From NCBI GenBank assembly GCA_003024785.1, contig PUQB01000859.1:21319-85318 (forward strand): DNA of 64,000 bases, in the 5' to 3' direction. Positions 42,191-54,627 of this stretch are shown here, piece by piece. Position 1 is the stretch's first letter. Each line of letters opens with the position of its first letter. Both the position numbers and the translations under genes were made by a program. A model generated the notes under the pieces. That model was not told the origin of the DNA. It did no database searches and saw only the letters and a list, made by a program, of their open reading frames with translations. This stretch comes from Selaginella tamariscina. Lineage: Eukaryota > Streptophyta > Lycopodiopsida > Selaginellales > Selaginellaceae.

Positions 42191-45100
42191 TATTGATGGA
42201 GAAGTTGGGTAGTCCTTCAAAGGCTTAGATTTTTTTTTTTTGTTCTTTTTGTCTCCCTCTCCCTTGTTGTCTTGTTTGTGATGGTGAACAAAGAAAGGTG
42301 GTTGTAGTTGTTCGATGCATTATAATTGAGCGTGGCGAATCAGACTGCTCTCCTACGGAAAATTCACCAAGGTATACAACAGAATGTCAGTATGCCGTAG
42401 AGTGCCAATCCACGTGTCCATCCAGAGTTCTTTAAGGGGGAGGTTGGAGCTTACGTGTACTATTGGTAGGAACACTTTCAAGAAATTGATGACTACCATG
42501 GATGGTCTGAATCCCAGTGGTTGCTAGAGTTCCCAACGTGTCTGCAAGGACTTGCCTTGCAATGGTACAATGGTGTCCTCGTTCTTGATTGACAAGATTG
42601 GAACATCTTGTCCTAACGATTCAAGCAAAGCTTTTGGTAAGCCCAAGGATTCCGTTGCAGCTTTTCGTGAGCTTCACGACTTGAAGCAGTGTCGAGAGAG
42701 ACTATTCAACGATTTAGGATCAAGTTTCGGAACTTGGTCAATCGTGCGGATCCAAGCATGATAGAACAGATATGGTTGGGCTTGTTGTGGCTATCTCTTC
42801 CCCCTGATTTGGCTGGCTTGGTAAAGGGATTTGGTCCTTCGACTATGGAGGAGGCCTTGCGGATTATACAGCGATTTGAGAAACTCATTAGGTGTAGCAC
42901 AATGTGTATATCCTGTACCGACACCTATTCCTGGAACTTCTTCGGCATTCGATCTTGTTCCGATGGAAGTGGGTGCTGTTCAGATGGAGGACAAGTCCTC
43001 AAGCCGCAGGAGGGGCCCATGCCAAGTTGCTGGTTGGCGTGGTCGTGGTTCGTGGGCGGAACATTCAGTGCTACGAGTGCCGAGGTTGGGGACATGTTGC
43101 ACGAGCATGTGAAAATTGACATCAAGTAGCTACCATTGAGACTGTAGAAGAAGTTGAGACGCTTCCTTAACTGGAAATGGGAGTAGTGCATGGGGTGTCA
43201 TAGGACCCATGCACTAGGCACATTGCACCACCTCTGAAGAATTTAATTCCTGCGCAAGGTTGACACTTCCCCGAAGCACCTTTGTTCTTCCATGTTTATG
43301 CGGGCATAGGGGTCTTGAGTGAGTTACCAGACACCGAGCATTTTATGTTTGTGTTCTCGGGCATGGTAGAAGGAACTCATGTTTCAGTCCTAGTGGACTC
43401 CGCATCTGGTATATCTTCTATCAATCGAGCGGTAGCTGATTCCTTACACTTGCACACAGTACCAGCCAAGCGAACTTTGAAACTAGTGTTTGATGATAAG
43501 AAGTCCTTTACTCGATCACCGAATTGCTCACGTGCCTGTGGTGTTAGAAAGATACCATCATATACTTCCATTGCGGGTGATGCTGAGCCAAGTCCATGAC
43601 ATCATCATCCTGGGTGTTAATTGGCTTAGTGCAGTCAAGGCAAGATGTGATTTTGAGACGTGCATGTTGTCTATCCAAGGATACCCCCATTGTAGGATAC
43701 AAGACATGCACCGCATGGCATGGCAAAACATTGCAAGGCATGGCGACGACATTGCAAAGCATGGCAACAACATTGCAAGGCATGGTGGCACATAAGGAAA
43801 AGCCTTCTCCAGAGCAACGAGCTAAGGACATCAAGGGCTTGTTGGCGAGGTATCCAAGCCTATTCAAACCATTGTAGGAGTTGCGAATCCCCTGTTAACT
43901 ACTCGGCATCACATCCCACTAGTACAACTCGCCCAATTAGGATGGGGCTCATGCGATGTTCCAAAGGAGAAGAATATCCTGAATCATTGTGTGAGGAGAT
44001 CTAGAGTTGAAGGTGATACGTAAGTCCCAAGTCCATGGGCAGCAAAACCACACCTAGTTCCAAGCCGGATGGGACTACACGTTTCACTTTGATTCAGGCC
44101 ATTGAATGATGTTTCTGTTCCAGATTCATATCACTACCAAGGGTGGATGATTTGGTCGATGCATTGGGAATAGCCGGTACTTCACTATCCTTGACATGGC
44201 TTCCGCTATTGGCAGATCCCTATGGCTTTGAAGATGCAGCAAAGACAGCATTTCGAACACCATCGGCTTGTACGAATTTACGGTTATGCCATTTGGGTTG
44301 GTCGGGGCCCCAGCAACCTTCCAGCATGATGGACGAGCTTTGGAGGGCTTTAAAGAATTTGCATGTGCGTATATTGACGACCTTCTGATTCACTCTGTTA
44401 CGTGAGGAGCATTCAGCAGTTAGAGGGTCCTGCAGCGATTGGTGCAATACGGGCTGAAGTTGAAAGAGCAGAAGTGCAAGTTCGATGTACCTCCTTGAAA
44501 TACTTAGGATTCATCATCACGGCAGGGGTGTGAAACCGGATCCCGAGAAGACCCTGGCTATACGAGAATTTCCTGCTCCTGAGTCAGTGGAGTTGCAGCG
44601 TTTCTTGGGAAGGCAACATACCTAGCGAGGTTTGTTCCTGCGGTTCTCAGATTGACAGCCCATTGCGAGGATTGTTAAAAAAGGAGCTCAGTTCCTGGTC
44701 CAAGAAGTGTCAGAAGGCGTTCGAGGATGTTAAGGCATACTAGGATCTCCACCTTTGTTGCGGTATCCGGACTTCACCAAATCCTTTATTCTTCGGACCG
44801 ATGCTTCAGATGTCGGGTTGGGGGCAGATCTGTTGCAGGAGACTCCCATGGTCAGCGGTACCGATCGCTTATGCAAGTCGGAGCCTTAGTGATGAGAAAA
44901 ATTATTCCACCACGGACAAGGAATGTCTTGGCAGCCGTATGGGCCTTTCAAAAGTTCCATGCATACTACATGGCTCCAACACATTGTTGGAAACTGATCA
45001 TGCTGCAGTCAACTCAATCATGAAGAGGAGGAATGTGACGGGACGACTTGCACGTTGGGCTTAATTTTGCAAGGGTATCGTTTTCGGGTTGTTCATCGCC

Positions 45101-46481
45101 CAGGGTCTAGCATGGCGGATGGACGTGTTATCCCGAGCTCCTGTGGTAGTGGCAGCCCCTGTGGCATTGTTGCCGGATGCCCTTCCTGATCGCGTCTTCC
45201 GAGGCGGGAAGACATTGTGGAGGCTCAAAAGATGGAGCCATGGATCAGGAGGTTGCGTGAGGTCTTGAGTAGTGAGGTACCCTGTGAGGATCTTAACTTT
45301 CGCACATATGCACGATCTTTCAGACTGATGGATGACTTGCTTGTCTTTGTTGGAGACGGTTCCGAGTGTCGTGTGGTGGCACCACCAGTTTACATTAACT
45401 CCTGGTTGCAGTTCTTTCATGACAACCCATGTCCGGACACATGGGATTCCAACGATGCCTTGAGAGGATTTAGCAACTTGTATTGGCCCGATTGCGCAAG
45501 ACCTACATGAGTACATTCATACGTGTCCGGAGTGTCAACGGCATAACGTGTCCACACTTCCTCCTGCGCAACCCTGGAGCCAATTCGAGTTTCTCGCCCC
45601 TTTGAGCTGGTAGCGTATGACATCATGGGACCATTCCTGTGTTGCAGTTCGGTAATCGATACATCATTGTGTGCTTGATTACTTGACTCGGTGGGTAGAA
45701 GTGTGTGCTTTGCCAGATGCTACAACTTCCATCATCAAGTTCCTACTAGCTCAAGTGGTGCTGAGGCATGGTTGCCCCGAACGAATTTTATCGGATCAAG
45801 GACCAGGCCCAGCAGCGAAGCAGTAGCTTTGTTGATGCGACGGTTGCAATCCGACAATCTTTTGCCTCAGCTTATCATCCTGAGACTGATGGTTTGGTGG
45901 AGTGGTTTCAAAGTCATGCTTGCCAAGTATGTGCGCCTGACCATACGGATTGGGATATGTGGCTTCCATATCTCCAATTTGCTTATGTTTCAGCCCCTCA
46001 CAAGTCAACAGGGATTTCCCCATTCAAAGCTTTGTATGGTCGTGAACCTGTATTGCCCAGCGTTGGCATTACTCCGCACAAGCACGGTATATGGATGGGC
46101 GTATGTGGTTGGAGCATTTGAACCAAGTCCTTCCTCTGTTGTATGCTCAAGGTGGAGAACAGTTAGCCGTGCACAAGAGTATCAGCGTCGGAACTTACAA
46201 TCAACACATCAAACGCCACCTCAATACCAAGTGGGAGATTTGGTTTCGTCAAGTTTCCAGGTTAGGGGATCAAACACATGCAGCAGGGCTTCAACCGATG
46301 GGCGGGCCTTGAGTGTTGAAGAACAGTTGGGAACACAAGGTATATCGCTTGAAGCGGCGTGATGGGGTTCGGGAGTCACAATGTCGCTCATGTGTGTCGA
46401 CTATTACCATTCCACCAGCGACATCATCCAGGGAGGAGGATAACCTTGATAGGTAGACATCACGTCTTGAGAGGGGGATGA

Positions 46482-46686
46482 TGTAAGGTTCCATGGTATA
46501 TACTACGTATATATGCCACGCATACTCTGCCATGGAGGTGCCATGTGGCACTAGGATTCAGGCACACTAATCTGAGCACTAGCTAATCTAGGTGCCATGA
46601 TTTACCTGGCATCAAGAGCGTTAATCCTGGCACATACACTTAGTATAAATACCTTTCTAATCGAATCATATTTTGTATTCACACTC
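46482..46686 (+). repeat. 3' LTR of D2
   Basis: Starts TGTAAGGTTCCATGG after purine tract GAGAGGGGGATGA. TATA-like AGTATAAATACC near 46640. Confidence 0.8.
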
Positions 46687-46689
46687 ACT

Positions 46690-48074
46690 TGCTTAGTCCA
46701 CATTTGTAATTAAGTAGAGCATGCATCATAATTCACAATGTGATCATTATCCATACTCTTATGTGAGTTTTTGACCTAATTTACTATTGTTACTGTTATG
46801 GCTAAGATGTTGTCTCTTACCTACTTGGGGCATTTGAGTTAGATAGTTGTCTTAAAAGACTTCACATCACTCATACATAATAACAATGCCGTTCTTTGAG
46901 TTAAAACTTTAACAAAATGTGACATGATATATACATAAGTGACTTTCACTAAATAAGATTTATGTCCTTATCTATAAACTTAAAAACTATTACTTATATT
47001 GACAATTGTGAGGATTGTAAACTTATTATTGCCTTTTAATATAAGAGGCTTATCCATAAGTGATGATCACTAATGTGCTACCTTCCTCTTGGCATCACTC
47101 TAACACACCTTATAATAGCAATCTCCATGATTCTAGACCCATTACCTCCCCTTCTCAATTATAATAAAGGATACATCATGCTTATCCTTATAATAAAGTC
47201 TTGTTAAGTATCTTATATTGGCAATCCTCACAATTCCACTCCCACTTCTTTTACTAGAAGATTTACTCACACATCATGCTCATTAATAAAGTTTTGTCAT
47301 AAGGGTTAACCTGTTCATAAGTTGTGTGTTTAAGTTGAAACCATTCATTAAGAAATTTATTTAAAATAATATGTTTTTCAAGCCCTATTAAAATATTTTA
47401 ATTTAGTTTTAATTAGTATGTTTTAAACAAAATTAAAAATGAAATAAAATCTAAGGACATAGTTTAATGGATCCCTTTCAAAGTGATTTCCCACTTCAGT
47501 GTGAAACAATTAAATTCCACTCAAACTTGTGACATTATATATGTGTAAATATATATATATATATATATTTAGTTATTAACCTACTTAAAAATTGATACAA
47601 CTCAAATAAGTACGATGTATATTTGCTGAAAATTAATTGAAAATTTGAACAGATCTAACATTCAAATTTTAGATAATTAATTTAAAGTGAAATGTATGTT
47701 AAGTAGATTGATTTATATAATGAAGATATAATATAATTTGAGAAACTTTTGAACTTTATTTATAGAATCTTTTTATACTTTATAATAAATAATAATATTA
47801 ATTTTTACAATAAATTAAGAAACTTTCTTTTACTTGCCTTATCGATTATTTCTCTCAAATATTATTAAACTTGTTTAGCATTAACAACCCTAACATTCAT
47901 TTCATCTTTATACATCCATTAAATCTGAGTATATCGAGTTAGGAAAGGCATCAACATTAACGTACATGTTATGAACTACTAACTTGATCGAACGGCCAGG
48001 TGAGAAAAGACAAGTAAAATACAAACAATATACTTATGTCAAGAACAGTGAATATGCAACAGATAGCGACACAC
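46690..48074. other. AT-rich spacer upstream of P3
   Basis: No gene. Near-copy of 38206-39690, differing by small indels and substitutions. Confidence 0.75.
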
Positions 48075-48184
48075 TTTGCGAGCTCCCCAGGGAGTGTCAT
48101 TGTAAAAACGGCCAAAACTCCCATATATATTTGCGAGCTCCCCAGGGAGTGTCATTGTAAAAACGGCCAAAACTCCCATATATA
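48075..48184 (+). repeat. Tandem 55-bp duplication in the P3 core promoter
   Basis: Two direct copies (48075-48129 and 48130-48184) of the block that starts TTTGCGAGCTCCCC and ends at the TATA box. P1 and P2 have one copy. The second copy keeps TATATAAG (48179-48186); the first ends TATATATAT. Confidence 0.9.
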
Positions 48185-48275
48185 AGTAGACCTTCTAGGA
48201 CTCCATTGACAAAAACATCAGTAAATAAGTAAAATCTTTTGAAGAGAGCTTCCAAATTTCTTTTATATTTCTTAA

Positions 48276-48866
48276 ATGGCTCAGGCAAAGGGAATTCTTG
48301 TAGTTCTTGTTGTATGTATACTTTGGGTTCTTTGTTCGGCAGTAGAACACAATCTTGGCCCCTGGAACTTGCAGAGGACCCAAGCTGAGTACAAGGCTTG
48401 GTCTCAAAACGAAACTTTCATTGTCGGAGACACTCTAAGTGAGTATTTTGTGTGTGTGTGTGTGTACTGAGGCACATAAATACAGTCATGCAAACTTGGT
48501 TTTGTATCTTCACACACACAAACAGTAGAATGCATGTAATGTGTCGTGCATGCAGAGTTCGAGTTTAAAGCAGGCCCACACAATGTGTTGGCACTTGCAA
48601 ACCAGACGGTGTATGACAATTGCGATCTCAGCAGTCCGATCAAAACATTCAACGGACCAGATGCAGTCATTGAACTCCAGAAACCTGGGAAGCGTTTCTA
48701 TGTTTGTGGTGTTGATAACCATTGCAGTGGCATGAAAGTTGCAGTAAACGTTAATGGATCTGTTGGTGCATTGGCACCGGCTCCAGGCCCGCAAAGTGGA
48801 GCCTTTCAAGTTCTCACGCCCGCGGTATACATGGTGTTTGTCCTAGTGTTGTTTGTTCTCTTCTGA
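48276..48866 (+). CDS. Phytocyanin P3 (blue copper protein, intact copy)
   Basis: Exons 48276-48438 and 48556-48866 join in frame to 157 residues, with donor GTGAGT and acceptor GCATGCAG. Residues 1-23 are a signal peptide (GILVVLVVCILWVLCSA). The cupredoxin domain follows (HNLGPWNLQ, FIVGDTLKFEF), with copper ligands His (PHNVL), Cys (FYVCGV), His (DNHC) and Met (GMKV), and disulfide Cys in YDNCD and NHC. The Met ligand suggests a uclacyanin/plantacyanin-type site. A PAPGP linker and a C-terminal hydrophobic stretch (VYMVFVLVLFVLF) predict a GPI anchor. Differences from P1: loss of one residue after the ligand His/Cys, Asp for Gly before it. This is the only copy of the three with no frame anomaly; its promoter has a tandem duplication. 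Confidence 0.92.
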
Positions 48867-50244
48867 GGTGACAACAGGTTATCTTGAGTTCCATTATTTG
48901 ATAATTCAATTCTCCAATTTTTATTTAAATGAGTATAAACTCCTGTTTATTTTCTATACAAATCGTAACAAGTAATATTCATAATAATATTTAATTTTCA
49001 TTTTTTTTTTAAATTTAAAATTTATGATTATTTTATACTATATCATATATAAAATTTACTATCCTTAGAAAATTAAACAGTCTTTATTGCAAATTTTAAT
49101 TATCACTTAATTTTAATTTTGTAGTTTCTAGTTAAATCTCATTTTTAAATTTATATAAAAAGTTGCTATCATTTATATAATATATATTTATATGTTTATA
49201 AATATACATATTTATATATTATAACACAAGACACGTATATTCATATTAAAATTTCAAATGAATGAATTGACTGTTTTTATGTCTTTTTCTGCCCATTTCT
49301 AAGCATAAGGTTTGCTGAAGGGGATGCTCAGGCCCTGTTGTTTGTTCTTCGTTAGTCCTAAGCTATGTTCGTCCATCTCTTGCAAGTACAAAGGGGTGTT
49401 CACTCCCTTCGTTCCATGTTGTGGGCTGAACAGGAGTTACTCCTCTATCCTATGGTTCAATGTGGTCTATCAACTTAGAATATTTTAAAGGATGAGCATC
49501 CCTCGTATTCATTGGGAAAGCTATGTGTTCCCGGTGCATTCCAACTGTCACAAACATGGGTTGGGCTTCCAAGGACAACAAAGACCACCCCGCAAGTGGA
49601 ATGGGAATATAGTTGCAAACGGAAGTCAGGTTCAAATTGCAATGGGCATTGCCATCTGCCAGGCGGTTTGTTGTGCATGTTGTGGATGTGAGAGGCATTT
49701 TGTCATGGCTTGCATAGCTTGTGCTTGTTCACCCATCACTCCTTTGGAAGAATTGTTCCCATTTTGTGATGTCTTGACTGTGAGGAGGAGGTGGCCTTTG
49801 CTGCACGTCCAGGCTCAGGGCTCAATGCCACCATTCCTAAGTTGCATACGAGGTCCTTATCTCTTGTTCGGTCCATATAAAGAAGCTGCCTGTTCCAAAG
49901 AGATTCATACGGTGGAGTGGGTGAGCCGGTAGTTTTATTTGGTTGCCATGTTTTGAATATAACCCATCTAGTAAAGTAGTGAGAAGTACCTATACCCCAC
50001 ACTTGCTTCATTTTGCCATAGCCTTGGAACCTAATTACAACTACATCCATCTTTTGGAAGTTGAGTCATCGACCACCGAGAGTAGCCTCTTTGTCACATC
50101 TTGCTCACGTAGGCTCCCCCCTAGAAGTTGCCTCTCAAATGCATGGTTCCTTTGTTTCCACCGACAGTCTTTGTTGTTCTCTTCCATGATCTACTTGCTT
50201 GGTTTCTACATTCTAGGGGGCTGAACTTTCTCCGTGCTGGGGAG
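48867..50244. other. P3 downstream flank and unrecognised sequence
   Basis: The first ~90 bp resemble the P1 downstream flank, then AT-rich sequence to about 49260. From 49260 to 50244 the base composition changes to about 45-50% GC. Open frames up to 146 codons occur on both strands, but none has a domain I recognise. It may be an old element fragment into which copia F inserted. Confidence 0.45.
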
Positions 50245-50420
50245 TGTTACAGAACCCATGTTTATTCATCTCATGACCGACTTAAAAAACTAAGCCCCTT
50301 CTTCTACCCAGTCTCAGTCCCCAATTAGAATGTGGAGAGATCATCTACCTCTCCCCTGCAGACGTGGTGGAGCCACGTGGAAGAGCCATGTTAGAGGGAG
50401 TCCACGATGTCCCTCCAACA
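50245..50420 (-). repeat. 3' LTR of copia F
   Basis: TGTTACAGAACCC to CCTCCAACA on the + strand. No difference seen from 54628-54803. Confidence 0.96.
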
Positions 50421-50602
50421 CTCCACTCAGAGTGGAGCTCACTCTGGCAGGGGTAAAACTCCGAGAGCAGTACGGTGCTGCTCGAAGCGATCTCGAGGAA
50501 GAGGCTTGGTGAAGATATCCGCCACCATGTCATTTGTCGGACAGTAGACTAGTTTAAATGTAACCGTCTTCAGTCTTCTCACGAACTAGGTGGTGTACCA
50601 CC

Positions 50603-53600
50603 TCAATGTGCTTCGTCCGGGAGTGGAAGCGAGGATTTTTTGGAGATTGCCAGGCTCCCCAAATTATCAGTGTAGATTGTAAGTTGTGTCCTCCTGCGTG
50701 AAGCCAAATCCGCAACTAACATGCGAAGCCAAATGGCTTCCTTGGTGGCTGCTGAGGCAGCCATGTATTCAGCCTCCGTGCTAGAGGTCGCCACTGTGGA
50801 TTGGCGCTTGCTGCTCCATGAAGTTGCAGCACTGCCAAGGCCAAATGAATAGCCTGTGGTGGAACGCCTATTGTCTGGATCACCTGCCCAGTCAGCATCA
50901 CAGTATCCAACGAGAGTGGGCTGGACCCCTTCATAGCAAAGGCCGTAATCGAGGGTGCCTTGGAGGTAGCGGAAAATCCGCTTCACAGCTGCCCAATGTG
51001 CCATGCCAGGATTATCAAGAAATTTGCTGACCTGGCTGACAGTGTAGGCGATGTCAGGTCTGGTGCAGATCATGGGGAACATCAGGCTCCCCACTGCGCT
51101 CCTGTAAGGAATGTTTGTCATTGCTGCTTTCTCAGCATCAGTGCTTGGGCACTGCTCCATCGATAGCTTCAAATGTGTGTCCATGGGAGTTGCCACCGGA
51201 TGGCAACTCTCCATCCCATACTTGCGGAGAATGTCTCGTAGGTACTTACCTTGGTGTAAATGAATCAACTTCTTGTCTCGGTCACGAACAATCTGGATGC
51301 CAAGGCAGTACTGGGCCTCACCAAGGTCCTTCATCGCAAAGTGGTTGGCGAGAACCTCCTTCGCAAATGGTAGCAGTCGGCTGTTCTTGTTGCTGATGAT
51401 CAGAAGGTCGTCAACATACACTGCTATGAAAACGAAGTCAGCTCCCACTCGCCGAATGTACACATTGTGGTCAGCATTGCTCCTAGAGAAGCCAGCTTGA
51501 AGGAGGAACTTGTCCAGTCGAGTGTACCATGCACGTGGACTTTGTTTCAACCCGTACAATGACTTCTTGAGCTTGCACACAACACTCTCATGTCCAGGAA
51601 CTTGAAAACCTTCAGGCTGCTCCATGTAAATCTCCTCTTCCAACTCCCCGTAAAGGAAAAGCTGTTTTTACATCCATTTGGTGGATTTCGTAATCCCCAA
51701 CTGCTGCTAGTGAGAAGAGTAAATGTAGGCTGGTCATTTTTACCACAGGAGCAAACGTCTCTGTGAAGTCGATGCCAGGAACCTGTGCACATCCCTTGGC
51801 CACAAGCCTAGCTTTATACCTAGCAATGGTGCCATCAGCATGAAGCTTGAGTGTGAACACCCACATGCTTTTGATTAGCTTGCGGTCCATTGGAACCTCC
51901 TCTGGTGCCACCAAGTCGTAGGTCTTGTTCTCAGCCAGGGATCCAAGCTCCTCCAAGCATGCTGCATGCCAATGCTCTGCATCCGGTGACGCCTGTGCCT
52001 CTCTCAGATTGGAGGGTACTCTATGCACGACCTGTGCATGTAGGAGCATGGTCGTGATGAGTCTGTCAGGTGCCTTGCGGGTGCGAGCTGGTTGCATGCG
52101 AGGTGGAGGGGGTGCCTTGCTATGCCGACAAGTCGTCGGCCCTGTACTAACTGCGTTTAGGGTTGTGCCAGGTGAGGAAGCTTGAGCTGCAGGGTCTGTT
52201 GTAGAAGCGCCATGTGCTGGAGTTGGTGCAGCATCAGTGCCGTGGGAAGCTACTAGAGGATGGTGACTCGAACTCCCATTGGTTGGTTGCACTTGGAGCA
52301 AGATATCCACGCCTTCTGGAGCTGAGTCCAATGGCGAGGTTTCAATCTGTCCGTGAGTACTCACCAGGTCCAAAGCTGGAAGAAGCTCCGTGAATTGTTG
52401 AGGAGTCCTGATGGTAGCTGAGTAGGGGGCGTTCGTTAAAGACCACATCCCTGCTCAAAATCGGTTTCCTGGCAATAGGATCATATAGCTTGTAGGCTTT
52501 CTTATCTGTGCAGTAGCCCAAAAAACGACATCGGATGCTCCTGGCATCAAGCTTTTTGAGTGACGAGTCATCAATGGCGTGGACATAGGCCTCACAGCCA
52601 AAGATCTTCAGTCCTGCTACAGATGGCTTCCTACCAGTCCAAGCTTCATGTGGCGTCATCCCTTTCAATGCTGAGGTTGGTAGGCGATTTGCAGGAAGTT
52701 GGCGGTGTGTACTGCTTCTGCCCAGAACATTTGTGGGAGTTGGCTTGTCTGGAGCATGCTCCGTGCACTCTCCATCAACGTCCTATTCTTCCTCTCTGCC
52801 ACGCCATTTTGTTGTGGTGAGTTGGTTGTTGTTAGCTCCCGTGCAATGCCAGCTGACTTGCAGAATTGATAAAAGGCATTGGAGGTGTACTCGCCACCAC
52901 CATCGGAGCGTAGACGTCTCAGCATCTGACCAGTCTGGGTGCTACCCATGTGTAGTACAACCGCATGTAATCCAGGGCTTGTGATTTTTCTCGAAGGAAA
53001 TACACGGTACAGTAGCGACTAAAGTCGTCCACAAAGGTCATGAAGTAGCGAGCGCCAGCGTAGGACTGTGTTTGCATCGGCCCACAGAGGTCTGTGTGCA
53101 CGAGCTCAAACACTCTAGTCGCCCTGGTTGCTCCGCTGCGAGGAAAAGCTTGGCGAGGCATCTTTCCGAGCTGACATCCCCTACAAAACGACAGTTCCCC
53201 AGTGGGGGGAATTTTTAGTCCTTCTACCATCTGTTCTCGTACCAACTGAGCAATCCGTGAGGTCGCAGCATGGCCAAAACGTTGGTGCCACAACTCTAGC
53301 TCCTCAGTTTGACCTTGAGTAACTAGAGCTTGCGGTCTGGGGGAAGTTGGGTCGAGCTCCATCTCTAGCTTATACAAGCTCCCACTGCCATCACGATGTG
53401 CATGCAGTGCTGGTGCACGTCCTGTCTGGGTGTGAAGGAGATGCGAGTGCCATCACCATGAAAGGTGTAGCCAGCATCGCAAAGCCGCCCAAGTGCTAAC
53501 AAGTTGGCCTGAAGTTCAGGGACGTAGAGCACATCCTTGATCTGCACCTGGTGTCCACTCAGCAAGGTAAGACGAATCGTCCCAGATCCTAGTATAGGAA

Positions 53601-53762
53601 GAGGGCGTCCATCTCCCACTAGGACATGTTGACTAGGTGAAGTTGCTTCGAAGATCACGTACCAGTTGCGGGTGTTTGTAATGTTGTGTGTTGCTGCTGA
53701 GTCCACATAGAAGGTGGGGGTTCTTCACCACCACAAATGTATGGACCATGTACATTGCTACA
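50603..53762 (-). pseudogene. Copia F pol (PR-INT-RT-RH), split by single-base shifts
   Basis: On the - strand: protease with VDSAATHNIT (53706); GAG-pre-integrase HQRFGHAATSRI and CRGCQLGKMPR; integrase core LVHTDLCGPMQT, YFMTFVDDFSRY, RSDGGGEY, NGVAERKNRTLME; linker; reverse transcriptase (MWVFTLKLHADGTIARYKARLVAKG, MDVKTAF, then EEEIYMEQPEGFQ, YVDDLLI); RNase H (YCDADWAGDPDNRRSTTGY, SSTEAEYMA, IYTDNLGSLAI). Frame changes occur near 53720, 53425, 52940, 52680, 52400 and 51645, mostly at short C or T runs. All catalytic motifs are otherwise intact. Either the copy was mobilised in trans or some of these are assembly indels. Confidence 0.9.
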
Positions 53763-54611
53763 TCACCAACGAGTAGAGCCTTGCCGCTCATCATCAGGGC
53801 CAGGTTTGAGTTCCGGGTGTTTAACCCAGCACTTTGTTTCCTCATGACCTTTCTTCTTGCAGTGAGAACACTTCACCTTAGGCTTGAATTTTTGCCTTGG
53901 TGAGCTAGATGAGCTGGTGTCCTCATTCTGTTTCCCCTTGCGCACTGCCGTGAAGAGGGCGGTGCTTGGCTGATGCTCCGTGTTCTTTCGCCGGGTATCA
54001 AGGTCTTGCAATGCCGCTTGGACCTCAGCCAACTTGAGTGGAGTAGTTTGGCAACCTAGGGTGGAGACGAGTGAGTCGTACGAGGGGGGAAGTGAGCACA
54101 GGATGTACTCGCACTCCTCAGCCTCGTCCATAGTAGCTCCCACTCCTTGGAGGGCATCCAATATGGCTCTTACCTTGCCGACATGATCAAGGAGAGAGTC
54201 TCCCTCAGTCATAACGGTGTTGAACAGCTTTCGCTTGAGATAAATGCGGTTGCTTGCTCGTGGAGCCTCGTACGTTGCCTTGAGGGATATCCAGACTTCG
54301 GCAGCACTTTTACAGCGCACCACTGTCCGGAACTCGCATTGCTCGAGGGCTTTGAATAATTTACCCTTGGCTTTGCGGTCCTTCTTCTCCCATGCGGCTA
54401 CGTCGATAGCAGGAGTTGTGGGCTTGGCTTCAATGCCAGACACGATCTCCCAAAGCTCCAAGTCTTCGAGGTAGAGTTCCATCTTCACCCGCCAAAGGTA
54501 AAACTCTTGACCGGTGAATTTGGGTGGTGGCGCATCCATGACAACAATCTGCTGCACTGCCGCCATTTGCCCAGTGTCCTTTGGAAGGAGAGCTTGAGAC
54601 TCTGCCATCAC
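53763..54611 (-). CDS. Copia F gag
   Basis: 282 residues from MMAESQALL. The copia gag (UBN2-like) region has FTGQEFYLWRVKMELYLED, WEKKDRKAKGKLF, AAEVWISLKATYEA, LDHVGKVRAILDAL and ECEYILCSLPPSYDSLV. A CCHC zinc knuckle KCSHCKKKGHEETKC follows near residue 250. It ends at an in-frame TGA immediately before the protease region. In most copia elements gag and pol form one frame, so this stop is either a mutation or a regulated end. Function: nucleocapsid of the particle. Confidence 0.88.
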   Translation of the reverse strand: MMAESQALLPKDTGQMAAVQQIVVMDAPPPKFTGQEFYLWRVKMELYLEDLELWEIVSGIEAKPTTPAIDVAAWEKKDRKAKGKLFKALEQCEFRTVVRCKSAAEVWISLKATYEAPRASNRIYLKRKLFNTVMTEGDSLLDHVGKVRAILDALQGVGATMDEAEECEYILCSLPPSYDSLVSTLGCQTTPLKLAEVQAALQDLDTRRKNTEHQPSTALFTAVRKGKQNEDTSSSSSPRQKFKPKVKCSHCKKKGHEETKCWVKHPELKPGPDDERQGSTRW

Positions 54612-54627
54612 TCTACCTCCGATACCA

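Larger units (their letters stand above)
41806..46686 (+). mobile_element. Gypsy element D2 (degenerate, uninterrupted)
   Basis: The second copy of D, full length. The 5' LTR starts TGTAAGG at 41806 and the 3' LTR starts TGTAAGG at 46482; the right end is about 46686, next to ACTTG, the word that also flanks D1 on the left. The 5' LTR contains an extra block of about 165 bp (41866-42030). Pol order: gag (42290-43130, zinc knuckle CYECRGWGHVARAC), protease (VLVDSASG), reverse transcriptase (about 44080-44600), RNase H (44760-45060, YSTTDKECL), integrase (45370-46120), then purine tract. Stops and indels are frequent, so it is dead. The C insertion site (near 46279) is empty here. Confidence 0.85.

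Noticed and set aside
49492-49932. 146-codon + strand frame and overlapping - strand frames at 49450-49698
   Set aside because: No domain, signal peptide or promoter could be recognised, and overlapping frames occur on both strands. Left as unrecognised sequence rather than called a gene.
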